The position numbers and the translations under genes were made by a program. 59,413 nt of DNA from JBBDNV01 sp040877415. Its GTDB lineage: Bacteria; Planctomycetota; Planctomycetia; Pirellulales; PALSA-1355. The notes below the pieces were generated by a model. That model ran no database searches, was not told the DNA's origin, and saw nothing but the letters and a program-made list of their open reading frames with translations. Positions 10,387-17,637 of this stretch are shown here, piece by piece (the first letter of the stretch is position 1; each line of letters opens with the position of its first letter). The DNA lies in assembly GCA_040877415.1 (NCBI GenBank), contig JBBDNV010000178.1, forward strand, positions 1 to 59,413, written 5' to 3'.

Positions 10387-12309
10387 GTGAATCCGCGCAC
10401 GCTGATTTTGGGAACGGCCGGCCACATCGACCATGGCAAGACCGCGCTGGTGCGCGCGATGACCGGAATTGATACCGACCGCCTCCCCCAGGAAAAACAG
10501 CGCGGCATCACGATCGACATCGGATTCGCCAATCTCGACCTGGGAGCCGTCCGCCTGGGAATCGTCGACGTCCCCGGCCACGAACGTTTCATCAAGAACA
10601 TGCTGGCCGGCGCCGTCGGCATCGACGTCGCGCTGTTGGTCGTGGCCGCCGACGATTCCGTGATGCCGCAAACGCGTGAGCACCTGGCCATTCTCGGGCT
10701 GCTCGGCGTCCGGCACGGACTGGTGACCATCACCAAGTGCGACCGGGTCGAGCCGGCCTGGGTCGATCTGGTCGAAGAGGAAATTCGCCGGCTCGCGGCC
10801 GGCACGTTTCTCAAGGATGCGCCAATCGTGCGCACCGCGGTTCCGGCCGATGGCCCCCCGCAGGGCATCGACCGTTTGCGCGATGCAATCGGCGCGGTGT
10901 GCGAGCAAGTGATTCGGCACTCCGAGCGAGACGTGTTTCGCCTGCCGATCGATCGGGCCTTCAGCGTGCAAGGACTCGGCACGATCGTTACCGGAACCGT
11001 CTGGTCCGGTCAATTGCGCGTCCGCGACGAAGTCGAGTGGCATCCCTCGGGCAAGAAACTCGTCGTGCGAGGCCTGCAAAACCACGGCCACGAAACTGAC
11101 CTCGTCGAGGCCGGGCAGCGGGCGGCCGTCAATTTGTCCGGCGCACACCATCGCGAAGTCGTGCGCGGGCACGAGATCGCCACGCCCGGTTACCTGGCGT
11201 CGTCCAAACTTTTGACCGTCGAAGTGCAAGTGCTCGGCGACAGTCCGCGCGCCGTCAGGCATCGCTCGCGCCAACGGCTTTACCTGGGCACGCAGGAAGT
11301 GATGGTCGTCGTCGCGCTTTTGGAAAAGGCCCGGATCGAACCGGGCCAGCGCGGTTTGGCGCAACTGCACTGTGCCCAGGCCGCGACCAGTGCCGCCGGT
11401 CAGCCGTTTGTCATGAGGGCCGAATCGCCGCTGGTGACAATCGGCGGCGGCCGGGTGCTGCAAGCGCAAGCGAAGCGCATCACGCGCCGGCAGACCGGCC
11501 AAATCGAACGGCTCCGTGCACTGTCGTCCCTCGAAGACGCCGAGCGGACCGCGGCCGCCATTTACTTTTTCGGCGCCGGCGACTGGACCGATCTCGACTT
11601 GTGCCGCGACGCACGACTCGCTATCGAGAATTGCGGCCCGATCATCGACCAGCTTACCCAGGCCGGTACGATTATCGAGCTGGCGGTCAAGCCGCGGCGG
11701 ACCTGCCGAATCCATCGCGACGTCGTCGAAGATGCCGAGAGGCGAATCGTCAAGCTCGTCGAGCAACTGCATGCCGAGGCCGCGTTGCGCACCGCGATCG
11801 AGCGCGATCGGGTTGTCGCTCTCTATGGAGCGGGTCAGAACGTGCATTTGGCCGAGGCCATCATCGACCGGCTGCTGGCACGCCGTCTGTTGAGCGGCGA
11901 TCATCGCACGGTCGCCCTGGCCGGCTATGCGCCGCGGCTGTCGACCGCGCAAGTGCGGCTTCGCCAGCGGATCCTGTCCGCCTTGCGCGAAGCCGGCCTC
12001 AAACCCCCCACCCCGGCCGAGCTGGCTCGGGCTACCTCGACCGATGAAAAGGAAGTTCGCCAGATCCTCGGCCTGTGTGCCGATGAGGGTGAGCTGGTGC
12101 CGTTGGCGGGCGGGCTCTACTTGCACCGGGAAATTGAAGCCGCCATGCGGGACCAACTGCGCGCCCGGCTTGAGCAGGCCGGCGGGCTCACCGTCAGCCA
12201 GATTAAAGACCTGCTCGGCACGAGCCGCAAATTCGCCGTGCCGATTTGCGAGCACCTCGATCGAATCGGATTGACGCGGCGCGACGGCGACTTGCGCGTG
12301 CTTCGCTGA
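10387..12309 (+). CDS. selB: Selenocysteine-specific elongation factor SelB
   Basis: From the GTG at 10387 the protein has 640 residues. It starts VNPRTLILGTAGHIDHGKT, the canonical SelB N-terminus with the G1 loop; G3 is DVPGHERFI and G4 is TKCD. Beta-barrel domains 2 and 3 follow, then a C-terminal array of winged helices (about 430-640) that in the family binds the SECIS hairpin of selenoprotein mRNA. SelB delivers Sec-tRNA to UGA codons. The frame is open to 10261, but the -10 box at 10350 makes a start there unlikely. It is followed 75 bases later by selA, which has its own TATAAT box. Confidence 0.93.
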   Translation: MNPRTLILGTAGHIDHGKTALVRAMTGIDTDRLPQEKQRGITIDIGFANLDLGAVRLGIVDVPGHERFIKNMLAGAVGIDVALLVVAADDSVMPQTREHLAILGLLGVRHGLVTITKCDRVEPAWVDLVEEEIRRLAAGTFLKDAPIVRTAVPADGPPQGIDRLRDAIGAVCEQVIRHSERDVFRLPIDRAFSVQGLGTIVTGTVWSGQLRVRDEVEWHPSGKKLVVRGLQNHGHETDLVEAGQRAAVNLSGAHHREVVRGHEIATPGYLASSKLLTVEVQVLGDSPRAVRHRSRQRLYLGTQEVMVVVALLEKARIEPGQRGLAQLHCAQAATSAAGQPFVMRAESPLVTIGGGRVLQAQAKRITRRQTGQIERLRALSSLEDAERTAAAIYFFGAGDWTDLDLCRDARLAIENCGPIIDQLTQAGTIIELAVKPRRTCRIHRDVVEDAERRIVKLVEQLHAEAALRTAIERDRVVALYGAGQNVHLAEAIIDRLLARRLLSGDHRTVALAGYAPRLSTAQVRLRQRILSALREAGLKPPTPAELARATSTDEKEVRQILGLCADEGELVPLAGGLYLHREIEAAMRDQLRARLEQAGGLTVSQIKDLLGTSRKFAVPICEHLDRIGLTRRDGDLRVLR

Positions 12310-12333
12310 TGCGCGTCGCCGCCAATGTCCTGC

Positions 12334-12339
12334 TATAAT
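12334..12339 (+). promoter_or_regulatory. Probable -10 box of selA
   Basis: A perfect TATAAT lies 46 bases before the selA ATG, in the 75-base gap after selB. selA may therefore be transcribed independently as well as from selB. Confidence 0.5.
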
Positions 12340-12384
12340 TGCCCGTAATTGTCACATCGGCCCCCAAAAGCCTGGAACGGGACC

Positions 12385-13806
12385 ATGTCCGCGAAAAAAC
12401 GATCCTCGACTTCGCCGGATCCCAACCCGTTTCGCGCGCTTCCCTCGGTCAACGAAGTCGTCGACTCGCCCGCGCTGGCCCGCTGGATGGAGCACTTGCC
12501 GCGAGCCGTGCTGGTTGCCGCCGCACGCGACGTTTTGGCGGATTGCCGCCGGGAAATGACCCGCACCAATGGGCGGCCAGATACTTCGCTCGCGCAACTC
12601 GTCGGCCGGGTCGAAGCACAGCTCGAGCAATCCGCTCAGCCGGCGCTCGATGAAGTGATCAATGCCACGGGCATCCTGATCCATACCGGGCTTGGCCGGG
12701 CGCCATTGTCCGCTGCCGCGTTAAGCGCCATTGCGCACGCCGCGGCGGGCTACACGGCGTTGGAAATGGACCTGGCCACCGGCGAGCGCGGAAAACGCGT
12801 GGACGCCGTGCGCGGGCAACTTTGCACGCTCACGGGCGCCGAAAGCGCCACGGTCGTCAACAACAACGCCGCCGCGCTGGTGATCACGCTCGGCACCCTG
12901 GCCGCCGGCAAGCAAGTGATCGTTGCGCGCGGCGAGCTGATCGAAATCGGCGGCAGCTTCCGGCTGCCCGAGGTGATGGCCGCCAGCGGCGCGCACTTGC
13001 GCGAAGTCGGCACGACGAACAAGACGCGAATTGCCGACTATGCGGGCGCCGTCACGGACCAAACCGGTGCGCTGTTGAAGGTCCATCCGTCGAATTATCG
13101 AATCACGGGCTTCACCCAATCGGCCTCGATCGGCGAGCTGGCGGCGCTCGGCAAAAAACACGAGCTGCCGGTTATTCACGACATCGGCTCGGGCGCGCTG
13201 TTCGACCTCGCCGACGTGGGGCTCGGTGACGAGCCCGTGGCACGCGATTCGATCGACGCGGGAGCTGACCTGGTTCTGTTCAGCGGCGACAAGTTGCTCG
13301 GCGGGCCACAGGCCGGCGTGATCGTCGGCCGCCGCCGGTACGTCGAACCGATCGAGTGCAATCCGCTCATGCGCGCCCTGCGCGTCGACAAGCTCACGCT
13401 CGCAGCGCTTGCGGCCACGCTCGCTGCGCTGGCACATCCCCAAAGGGCCGCCGCCGAGCTGCCGCTGTGGAGGATGATCACGACATCCGTCCCGGAGCTA
13501 AACGAGCGGGCAGAGGCCATTGCCCGCGAACTCCGATCGCGCGCGCCGGGCGCGAGCGCCGAAGTGGTCTCCACGACCGCCTACGTGGGAGGAGGTTCGC
13601 TTCCCAACCAGGGTTTGGAAAGCGTAGCGATCGCCGTCAAGAGCAGAAAGCTTTCCGATGAACGGTTGGCGCGGCGCCTGCGGGCAGCAACTCCGCCGGT
13701 CGTGGCGCGATTGCAGGGCGGCCGTTTGATGATCGATCTGCGCGCCGTGTTGCCTCGCCAGGATGAGAGTCTCGTCGCCGCTCTGGCGGAGGCGATCGGA
13801 AAATAA
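12385..13806 (+). CDS. selA: L-seryl-tRNA(Sec) selenium transferase SelA
   Basis: At 473 residues (E. coli SelA has 463), this PLP enzyme converts Ser-tRNA(Sec) to Sec-tRNA(Sec) using selenophosphate. The PLP lysine is K303 in LFSGDKLLGGPQAGVIVG. Other family motifs are INATGILIHTGLGRAPLS, VVNNNAAAL, EVGTTNKTR and VHPSNYRITGF. I choose the ATG at 12385 because GGAACGGGA precedes it; the upstream frame opens only with TTG. tRNA-Sec begins 21 bases after the stop on the same strand and is probably co-transcribed. Confidence 0.95.
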   Translation: MSAKKRSSTSPDPNPFRALPSVNEVVDSPALARWMEHLPRAVLVAAARDVLADCRREMTRTNGRPDTSLAQLVGRVEAQLEQSAQPALDEVINATGILIHTGLGRAPLSAAALSAIAHAAAGYTALEMDLATGERGKRVDAVRGQLCTLTGAESATVVNNNAAALVITLGTLAAGKQVIVARGELIEIGGSFRLPEVMAASGAHLREVGTTNKTRIADYAGAVTDQTGALLKVHPSNYRITGFTQSASIGELAALGKKHELPVIHDIGSGALFDLADVGLGDEPVARDSIDAGADLVLFSGDKLLGGPQAGVIVGRRRYVEPIECNPLMRALRVDKLTLAALAATLAALAHPQRAAAELPLWRMITTSVPELNERAEAIARELRSRAPGASAEVVSTTAYVGGGSLPNQGLESVAIAVKSRKLSDERLARRLRAATPPVVARLQGGRLMIDLRAVLPRQDESLVAALAEAIGK

Positions 13807-13827
13807 GTCAGTGCATTGAAACAACTC

Positions 13828-13924
13828 GGGAGTGTCAGTACGCCTGGTGGCGGCCGCGGGCTTCAAACCCGTTGTGGAATCCGTCAAACAGATTCCAGGT
13901 GGGTTCGATTCCCATCCACTCCCG
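13828..13924 (+). tRNA. selC: tRNA-Sec (anticodon TCA)
   Basis: The 97-base gene has a GGGAGTG/CACTCCC acceptor stem, anticodon stem GCGGG/CCCGT around the loop CTTCAAA (anticodon TCA at 13863-13865), a long variable arm with stem GGAATC/GATTCC, and a T arm GTGGG-TTCGATT-CCCAT. The long variable arm and UCA anticodon identify tRNA-Sec. The 3' CCA is not encoded. Its position behind selA completes the selD-selB-selA-selC set. Confidence 0.93.
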
Positions 13925-14045
13925 CTTGTGCCTACGCAAAGGGATGGTGTTCCATGCGAACGCCAACTCCCCCAAGGCCGCCAACGCGTCCCCGTAACGA
14001 TTTGTATTAGGCGGGATCAGGCTCACGCGAATCGCTTGCCCGAGA

Positions 14046-15485
14046 TCAGCGACCCTTGGCGGCCCGGTCGAGGTCGCGGAAGAAACCGTTGCGCTGCGCG
14101 TTCTGCCGGTCAATGCGCTCCTGGATTCGTCGGCGCTTCTCGGGCGCAAGTTGCGTCGCCAACGCGCGTCGTTTTTCAATCTCGAATTCTCTGATCTGCT
14201 TGCGAAACGCCGCCTCGTTTTTCTTTAGCAGCTCCTCATATTCGCCCAGTTGCTTGAGTAAATCGTGGGCCCTCGAGTTCTCGTTGGCCTGGGCTTCGCT
14301 TGCGAAACCTTGGAGCGGCTTGTAGCCGTCCATGAGCTGCAAAAACTCCAGTTCGTCGTTCTTATATTGCGAGATCATTGCCAGGTTGCCCTTCTCAAAG
14401 TAACAGGCAAAGCCGTACCGCCGTCCCTTGACGTATTGTGCCAATAACTTCAGCTCGCCGGCTTCGTTCCAGGTCTTCAGGATTCCGTGTCTCCTGCCTT
14501 CGTGATAGTTGATATAGACCATCGGCTCCCTGTTCTCGTAGAGCGCGAGAGTCAAACCGTGCAAAACGCCCCCCAGTTGTCCGGCTGCCGCGTAGAGCGC
14601 ACCGTTCGCGTGCCTGATCACAACCGTGTCCACATCGGTCGAATCAAGCGTCCGGAAAATGTCCGTGCCACTGGTGTCGAATATGTCAAAAGAGAATACC
14701 CGGCCGGTGGGCAAAGCTAATTTGAACTCCTCCGGTCGCGCGCCGGGCGCGGTCGGCCTTCCACGACGACCCCGCAGCGTTGCCAAGTCCTTCGGCGCCG
14801 CGCCGTCCAATTTGCGGTCCAACAGTCGATTAATGTCCGACAGGCTGATGGCAAAATTCAGATTCTGGCCCGCAAAACTCCAGGTATTGAGGCCAACCAA
14901 TTCGGCGCTCATGTTCACCAGCGGTCCGCCGCTGTTGCCGGGCGAAATCGGCGCCGTCGTCTGAATCCACGTCGCGTCGGCGGCGTAGCCGAGAATGGCG
15001 TATTCCCTTTGACCGATGATTGCCATGACTTCGTTGCCGGCGCGCACCGCCGATACGATGCCCTCCGACGTCGTGAAGGAAAAACCCTTGGGATTCCCAA
15101 ACGCGGCGACTTTCTCGCCAACTGCCGGCAACCTGGCCGCAATCTTGATTGCCAAAGGCCGTGCGAACTCGTCCGTCTTGAGAAGCGCCAGATCACGCAA
15201 GCGGTCGACCGCGAGATATCCCCGCGCTTCCAACACCTTCCCGGACCGGAGTGTGACCGTACTGCGCCGAGCGCCGTCAATCACGTGATAGTTCGTCAGA
15301 ATGAAGCCTCGATCATCGACAATCACGCCGCTGCCCAAGCCCGCGTCCGTATCGACCCGCACCACCGAGTTCTCCACTCGCTTGACGACCTCGACGAGGT
15401 CCAACGCAACGGCCGGCAACGGCCCAAGAACCATTGAAATGGCAGCCAGCCGGAAAAGGCTCGCACGCTCGGTGACCGCTGGCAT
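14046..15485 (-). CDS. Secreted trypsin-like serine protease with MORN/toxin-antitoxin-YwqK-like repeats
   Basis: The 479-residue protein has a signal peptide (about 1-28), a trypsin-like domain (about 30-230) with the triad in LTNYHVIDG (His), RDLALLK (Asp) and SPGNSGGPLV (Ser), and so resembles HtrA/DegP proteases but has no PDZ domain. A middle region (about 325-385) has MORN/YwqK-like repeats (INYHEGRRHGILKTWNEAGE, YVKGRRYGFACYFEKG). The C-terminal 90 residues are a charged coiled coil (KQIREFEIEKRRALATQLAP). A GGGAGAAG RBS precedes the ATG. Probably an envelope protease or stress sensor; the substrate is unknown. Confidence 0.85.
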   Translation of the reverse strand: MPAVTERASLFRLAAISMVLGPLPAVALDLVEVVKRVENSVVRVDTDAGLGSGVIVDDRGFILTNYHVIDGARRSTVTLRSGKVLEARGYLAVDRLRDLALLKTDEFARPLAIKIAARLPAVGEKVAAFGNPKGFSFTTSEGIVSAVRAGNEVMAIIGQREYAILGYAADATWIQTTAPISPGNSGGPLVNMSAELVGLNTWSFAGQNLNFAISLSDINRLLDRKLDGAAPKDLATLRGRRGRPTAPGARPEEFKLALPTGRVFSFDIFDTSGTDIFRTLDSTDVDTVVIRHANGALYAAAGQLGGVLHGLTLALYENREPMVYINYHEGRRHGILKTWNEAGELKLLAQYVKGRRYGFACYFEKGNLAMISQYKNDELEFLQLMDGYKPLQGFASEAQANENSRAHDLLKQLGEYEELLKKNEAAFRKQIREFEIEKRRALATQLAPEKRRRIQERIDRQNAQRNGFFRDLDRAAKGR

Positions 15486-15669
15486 CGGTGTCTTCTCCCG
15501 CAGATGGGGCCTTATTCAGGGGGGGGACGCTGTGCTTCAATGTAGTGACGCTTGCGCTGGGTTGACAAGCTTTTTGACAACAAACCACCATTTGGACAGG
15601 TATCCAGTATTTGTGGGCCCCCGAGAAAGGCCCCATTTTTGTAAATATGCAGTGTCTGCAAAATGTGCA

Positions 15670-15700
15670 TTGACAAAATAAACTGCGTAATTAATATAAT
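15670..15700 (+). promoter_or_regulatory. Promoter of the small secreted protein gene
   Basis: TTGACA (15670-15675) and TATAAT (15695-15700) are both perfect consensus hexamers in an AT-rich stretch. Their spacing is 19 bases, longer than the ideal 17. The start of transcription would fall near 15707, about 170 bases before the ATG at 15877. Confidence 0.6.
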
Positions 15701-15706
15701 CTACAC

Positions 15707-15876
15707 AATTGATTGCTGCGCAGCATCAGTTCGTTTTCGCGCGTTTCTCGGATGGGTGACTTTCCGAGGGCGACGCGAAGTTCCGTCCCCGGCAACGGGA
15801 GCGTGTCCTTGACATGCCACCCCGTCTGAGGGGGGTGTCGTGCTACAGGTGATTCCACTTCACGAGGACACAGAAA
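15707..15876 (+). promoter_or_regulatory. Long structured 5' leader
   Basis: Between the promoter and the ATG are several hairpins: CTCGGA/TCCGAG near 15757-15780, a GNRA-type tetraloop hairpin CCCG-GCAA-CGGG near 15796-15808, and CACCCC/GGGGTG around GTCTGA near 15823-15842. GAGGA about 12 bases before the ATG is the RBS and lies outside the last stem. I do not recognise a known riboswitch. The rest of 15486-15669 holds no gene. Confidence 0.45.
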
Positions 15877-16284
15877 ATGAGAAATTTTGCGATTGCGTGT
15901 GTGGTATTGATGTTGTTTGCTGCCACGGCTTCGGCCGGTGATCAGGCTGTTTCGAAGTCGACTTTGAGCAGCATGGGACTGACGAGCATGCAGCAGATGT
16001 CGGATACGGACGGTATGGCCGTCCGCGGCAAGGGTGTTTCGGCCGCGGTTTGGGGCGGCAGCCAGGCGAATTGGTCGACCTTCAACGGTGCGCAACACTC
16101 GGCTAACAACTACGAAGCCGGAGCCTCGTGGCTCGGCCCAGTGGGTGCCGGAGCGCAAGGTCAGAGCCTGAGCTTCGCCGGTCAGATCGAGGTCCTCTAC
16201 GCTCAGGATCCGACTGGCTTCGCGCTGCAGGTGCATGCGGCCGGTGGTATCGCCGGCGGCGGCGCCAGCGCCTCTGCGTTCTAA
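15877..16284 (+). CDS. Small secreted Gly/Ala-rich protein with an MSDTDGMAVRG motif
   Basis: The 135-residue product begins with a clear signal peptide (MRNFAIACVVLMLFAATASA). A short segment, LTSMQQMSDTDGMAVRGKG, follows, and then a Gly/Ala/Ser-rich, mostly uncharged tail ending AAGGIAGGGASASAF. The Met-Ser-Asp-x-Asp-Gly...Arg-Gly pattern recalls leader regions of bacteriocin-like small proteins, but there is no double-glycine transporter or immunity gene nearby. Strong promoter, long leader and good RBS suggest high expression. It stands alone; function is unknown. Surface structural protein or secreted peptide are both possible. Confidence 0.75.
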   Translation: MRNFAIACVVLMLFAATASAGDQAVSKSTLSSMGLTSMQQMSDTDGMAVRGKGVSAAVWGGSQANWSTFNGAQHSANNYEAGASWLGPVGAGAQGQSLSFAGQIEVLYAQDPTGFALQVHAAGGIAGGGASASAF

Positions 16285-16650
16285 GGACTGGGTCCATATG
16301 CTGGTCCTGTCGCCGTCAACTCGGCGGCAGGGCCGGTGTTTGACCGATCTCGGACGCGAGCTCGCGCCCGGTGGCTTGATCAACGGGTGAATGCCCGACC
16401 TTCAAGCCTCAACATGATGCTCCATGAACGCACGGATTTGCGGCTCGTCTGAACGGTGATGGAGTGGGTACTGGGTCAACACGCTGGTCCTGCCGCGTCG
16501 GAAGCCTGCGGCAGGGCCAGTGGTTGACCAATCTCGCGCCGCGCCCCACCCCGGGCTTCATCAAAACTGGGTGCCGGATCTTCAGGCCCGCGCGTCTTGA
16601 ATTCTTCTGCGAATTGGCGCCGGCCTTCCCCGATGAGCTACCCGCGCCCG
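16285..16650 (+). repeat. Two diverged copies of a hairpin-bearing repeat
   Basis: Copy one starts near 16285 and copy two near 16468. Each has ACTGGGTC, then a 13-15 bp stem (16301-16336 and 16484-16520: CTGGTCCTG...CAGGGCC(A/G)G), then GTTTGACC/GGTTGACC and ATCTCG. Stem bases differ between copies but pairing is kept, and the loops differ. The first copy directly follows the stop of the small secreted protein, so it may act as its transcription or mRNA 3' end. No gene is evident here. Confidence 0.55.
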
Positions 16651-17616
16651 TTAAGCTGACTCCGTTGCCTGCATCAATCCTCGCAAGAAGCCGAACGCGA
16701 ACAACCGGCCTCTCATTGTGTATCCTGGTTCGCCGTCGTCTTCACCGGCAAGTTGCGGCACGTGATCCGGACGGATCGGGCCGTCGAATCCGATGTCTCG
16801 GTAAGCACGCATGGCAGCGACCATGTCGGTCGGTCCATTGTCGTGAAAGGTTTCGGTGAACGATTCCGCGGTTCCGCGAACGTCGCGAAAATGTACGTAC
16901 CGAATGTGGTTCCCGAGCCGGTGGATGGCGGCCGGAATGTCAACTCCCATTTCCGCAAACGTCCCCTGGCAGAAGCAGATCGCGTTGCTCGGGCTGGGAA
17001 CGAGCGCGACCAGGCGTTCGAAGCTCCCGACGCTGTTCATGATCCGCGCCTTGCCGAGCAGTTCCGAAAGCGGCGGATCGTCCGGATGCATGGCCAGCAT
17101 GACACCGGCCTCTTCGGCGACGGGAACGAGTTCGGTGAGGAAAGACCGCAGGTGCGCCCAGAGCGCATCTGCCGAAATGCGATCCTTTCGAGGAGTGTCC
17201 AATCTTCCGGCGCCGTCATGTCCCAGCAGGACGGCGCGTTCGACGTCATCGAGATCAAATGCCGTGACCTTCGCCCCGCCTCGTTCGAGAACATCCAAAC
17301 GCGTACGAACCCAGTCCGTGCCGGCCATGAAGTTGTAACAAAGAATTCCAACGCCGGCCTTTCCCATGTTCCGAACGAGCGCCTTTAAGGCCTCAAGTTC
17401 GGAGCCATCGTCGCGACCAACCTTGATGTTCTCGATGGGCAGATAGCCTTCGATCACCGATAACCGCAGGTCGAACTGTTCGATCCGACGCTTCACTTCA
17501 AGCAAGTCGTCCAGTGCAACTCCCGGGTATCTTGCCACAATTTCCGTGACGCCGCACTGAGCGGCCAACGCCAGATTTTCGTCCGACATGGGAGTGGCAA
17601 CGGTGGCGAGGCGCAT
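16651..17616 (-). CDS. uxuA: Mannonate dehydratase
   Basis: The 321-residue TIM-barrel protein has UxuA motifs: AMHPDDPP, CFCQGTFAEMG, YVHFRDVRG, ETFHDNGPTDM and the C-terminal RPDHVPQLAGE, with metal and catalytic His/Asp/Cys residues in place. UxuA dehydrates D-mannonate to 2-keto-3-deoxygluconate in hexuronate breakdown. It is slightly shorter than E. coli UxuA (394), as in many non-enteric forms. GGAG precedes the ATG. It lies 21 bases after the propeller protein gene on the same strand, suggesting one transcript. No other hexuronate genes are in the window. Confidence 0.88.
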   Translation of the reverse strand: MRLATVATPMSDENLALAAQCGVTEIVARYPGVALDDLLEVKRRIEQFDLRLSVIEGYLPIENIKVGRDDGSELEALKALVRNMGKAGVGILCYNFMAGTDWVRTRLDVLERGGAKVTAFDLDDVERAVLLGHDGAGRLDTPRKDRISADALWAHLRSFLTELVPVAEEAGVMLAMHPDDPPLSELLGKARIMNSVGSFERLVALVPSPSNAICFCQGTFAEMGVDIPAAIHRLGNHIRYVHFRDVRGTAESFTETFHDNGPTDMVAAMRAYRDIGFDGPIRPDHVPQLAGEDDGEPGYTMRGRLFAFGFLRGLMQATESA

Positions 17617-17637
17617 GGCGATCTCCGGGAAGGCGCC

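Noticed and set aside
10288..12255. Open frame of 655 codons on the minus strand opposite selB
   Set aside because: It mirrors selB, whose motifs are unambiguous; high-GC codon bias opens the antisense frame. No family motif in it.
15707..15876. Known riboswitch class in the leader
   Set aside because: Hairpins are present but I could not match the conserved cores of any class I know.
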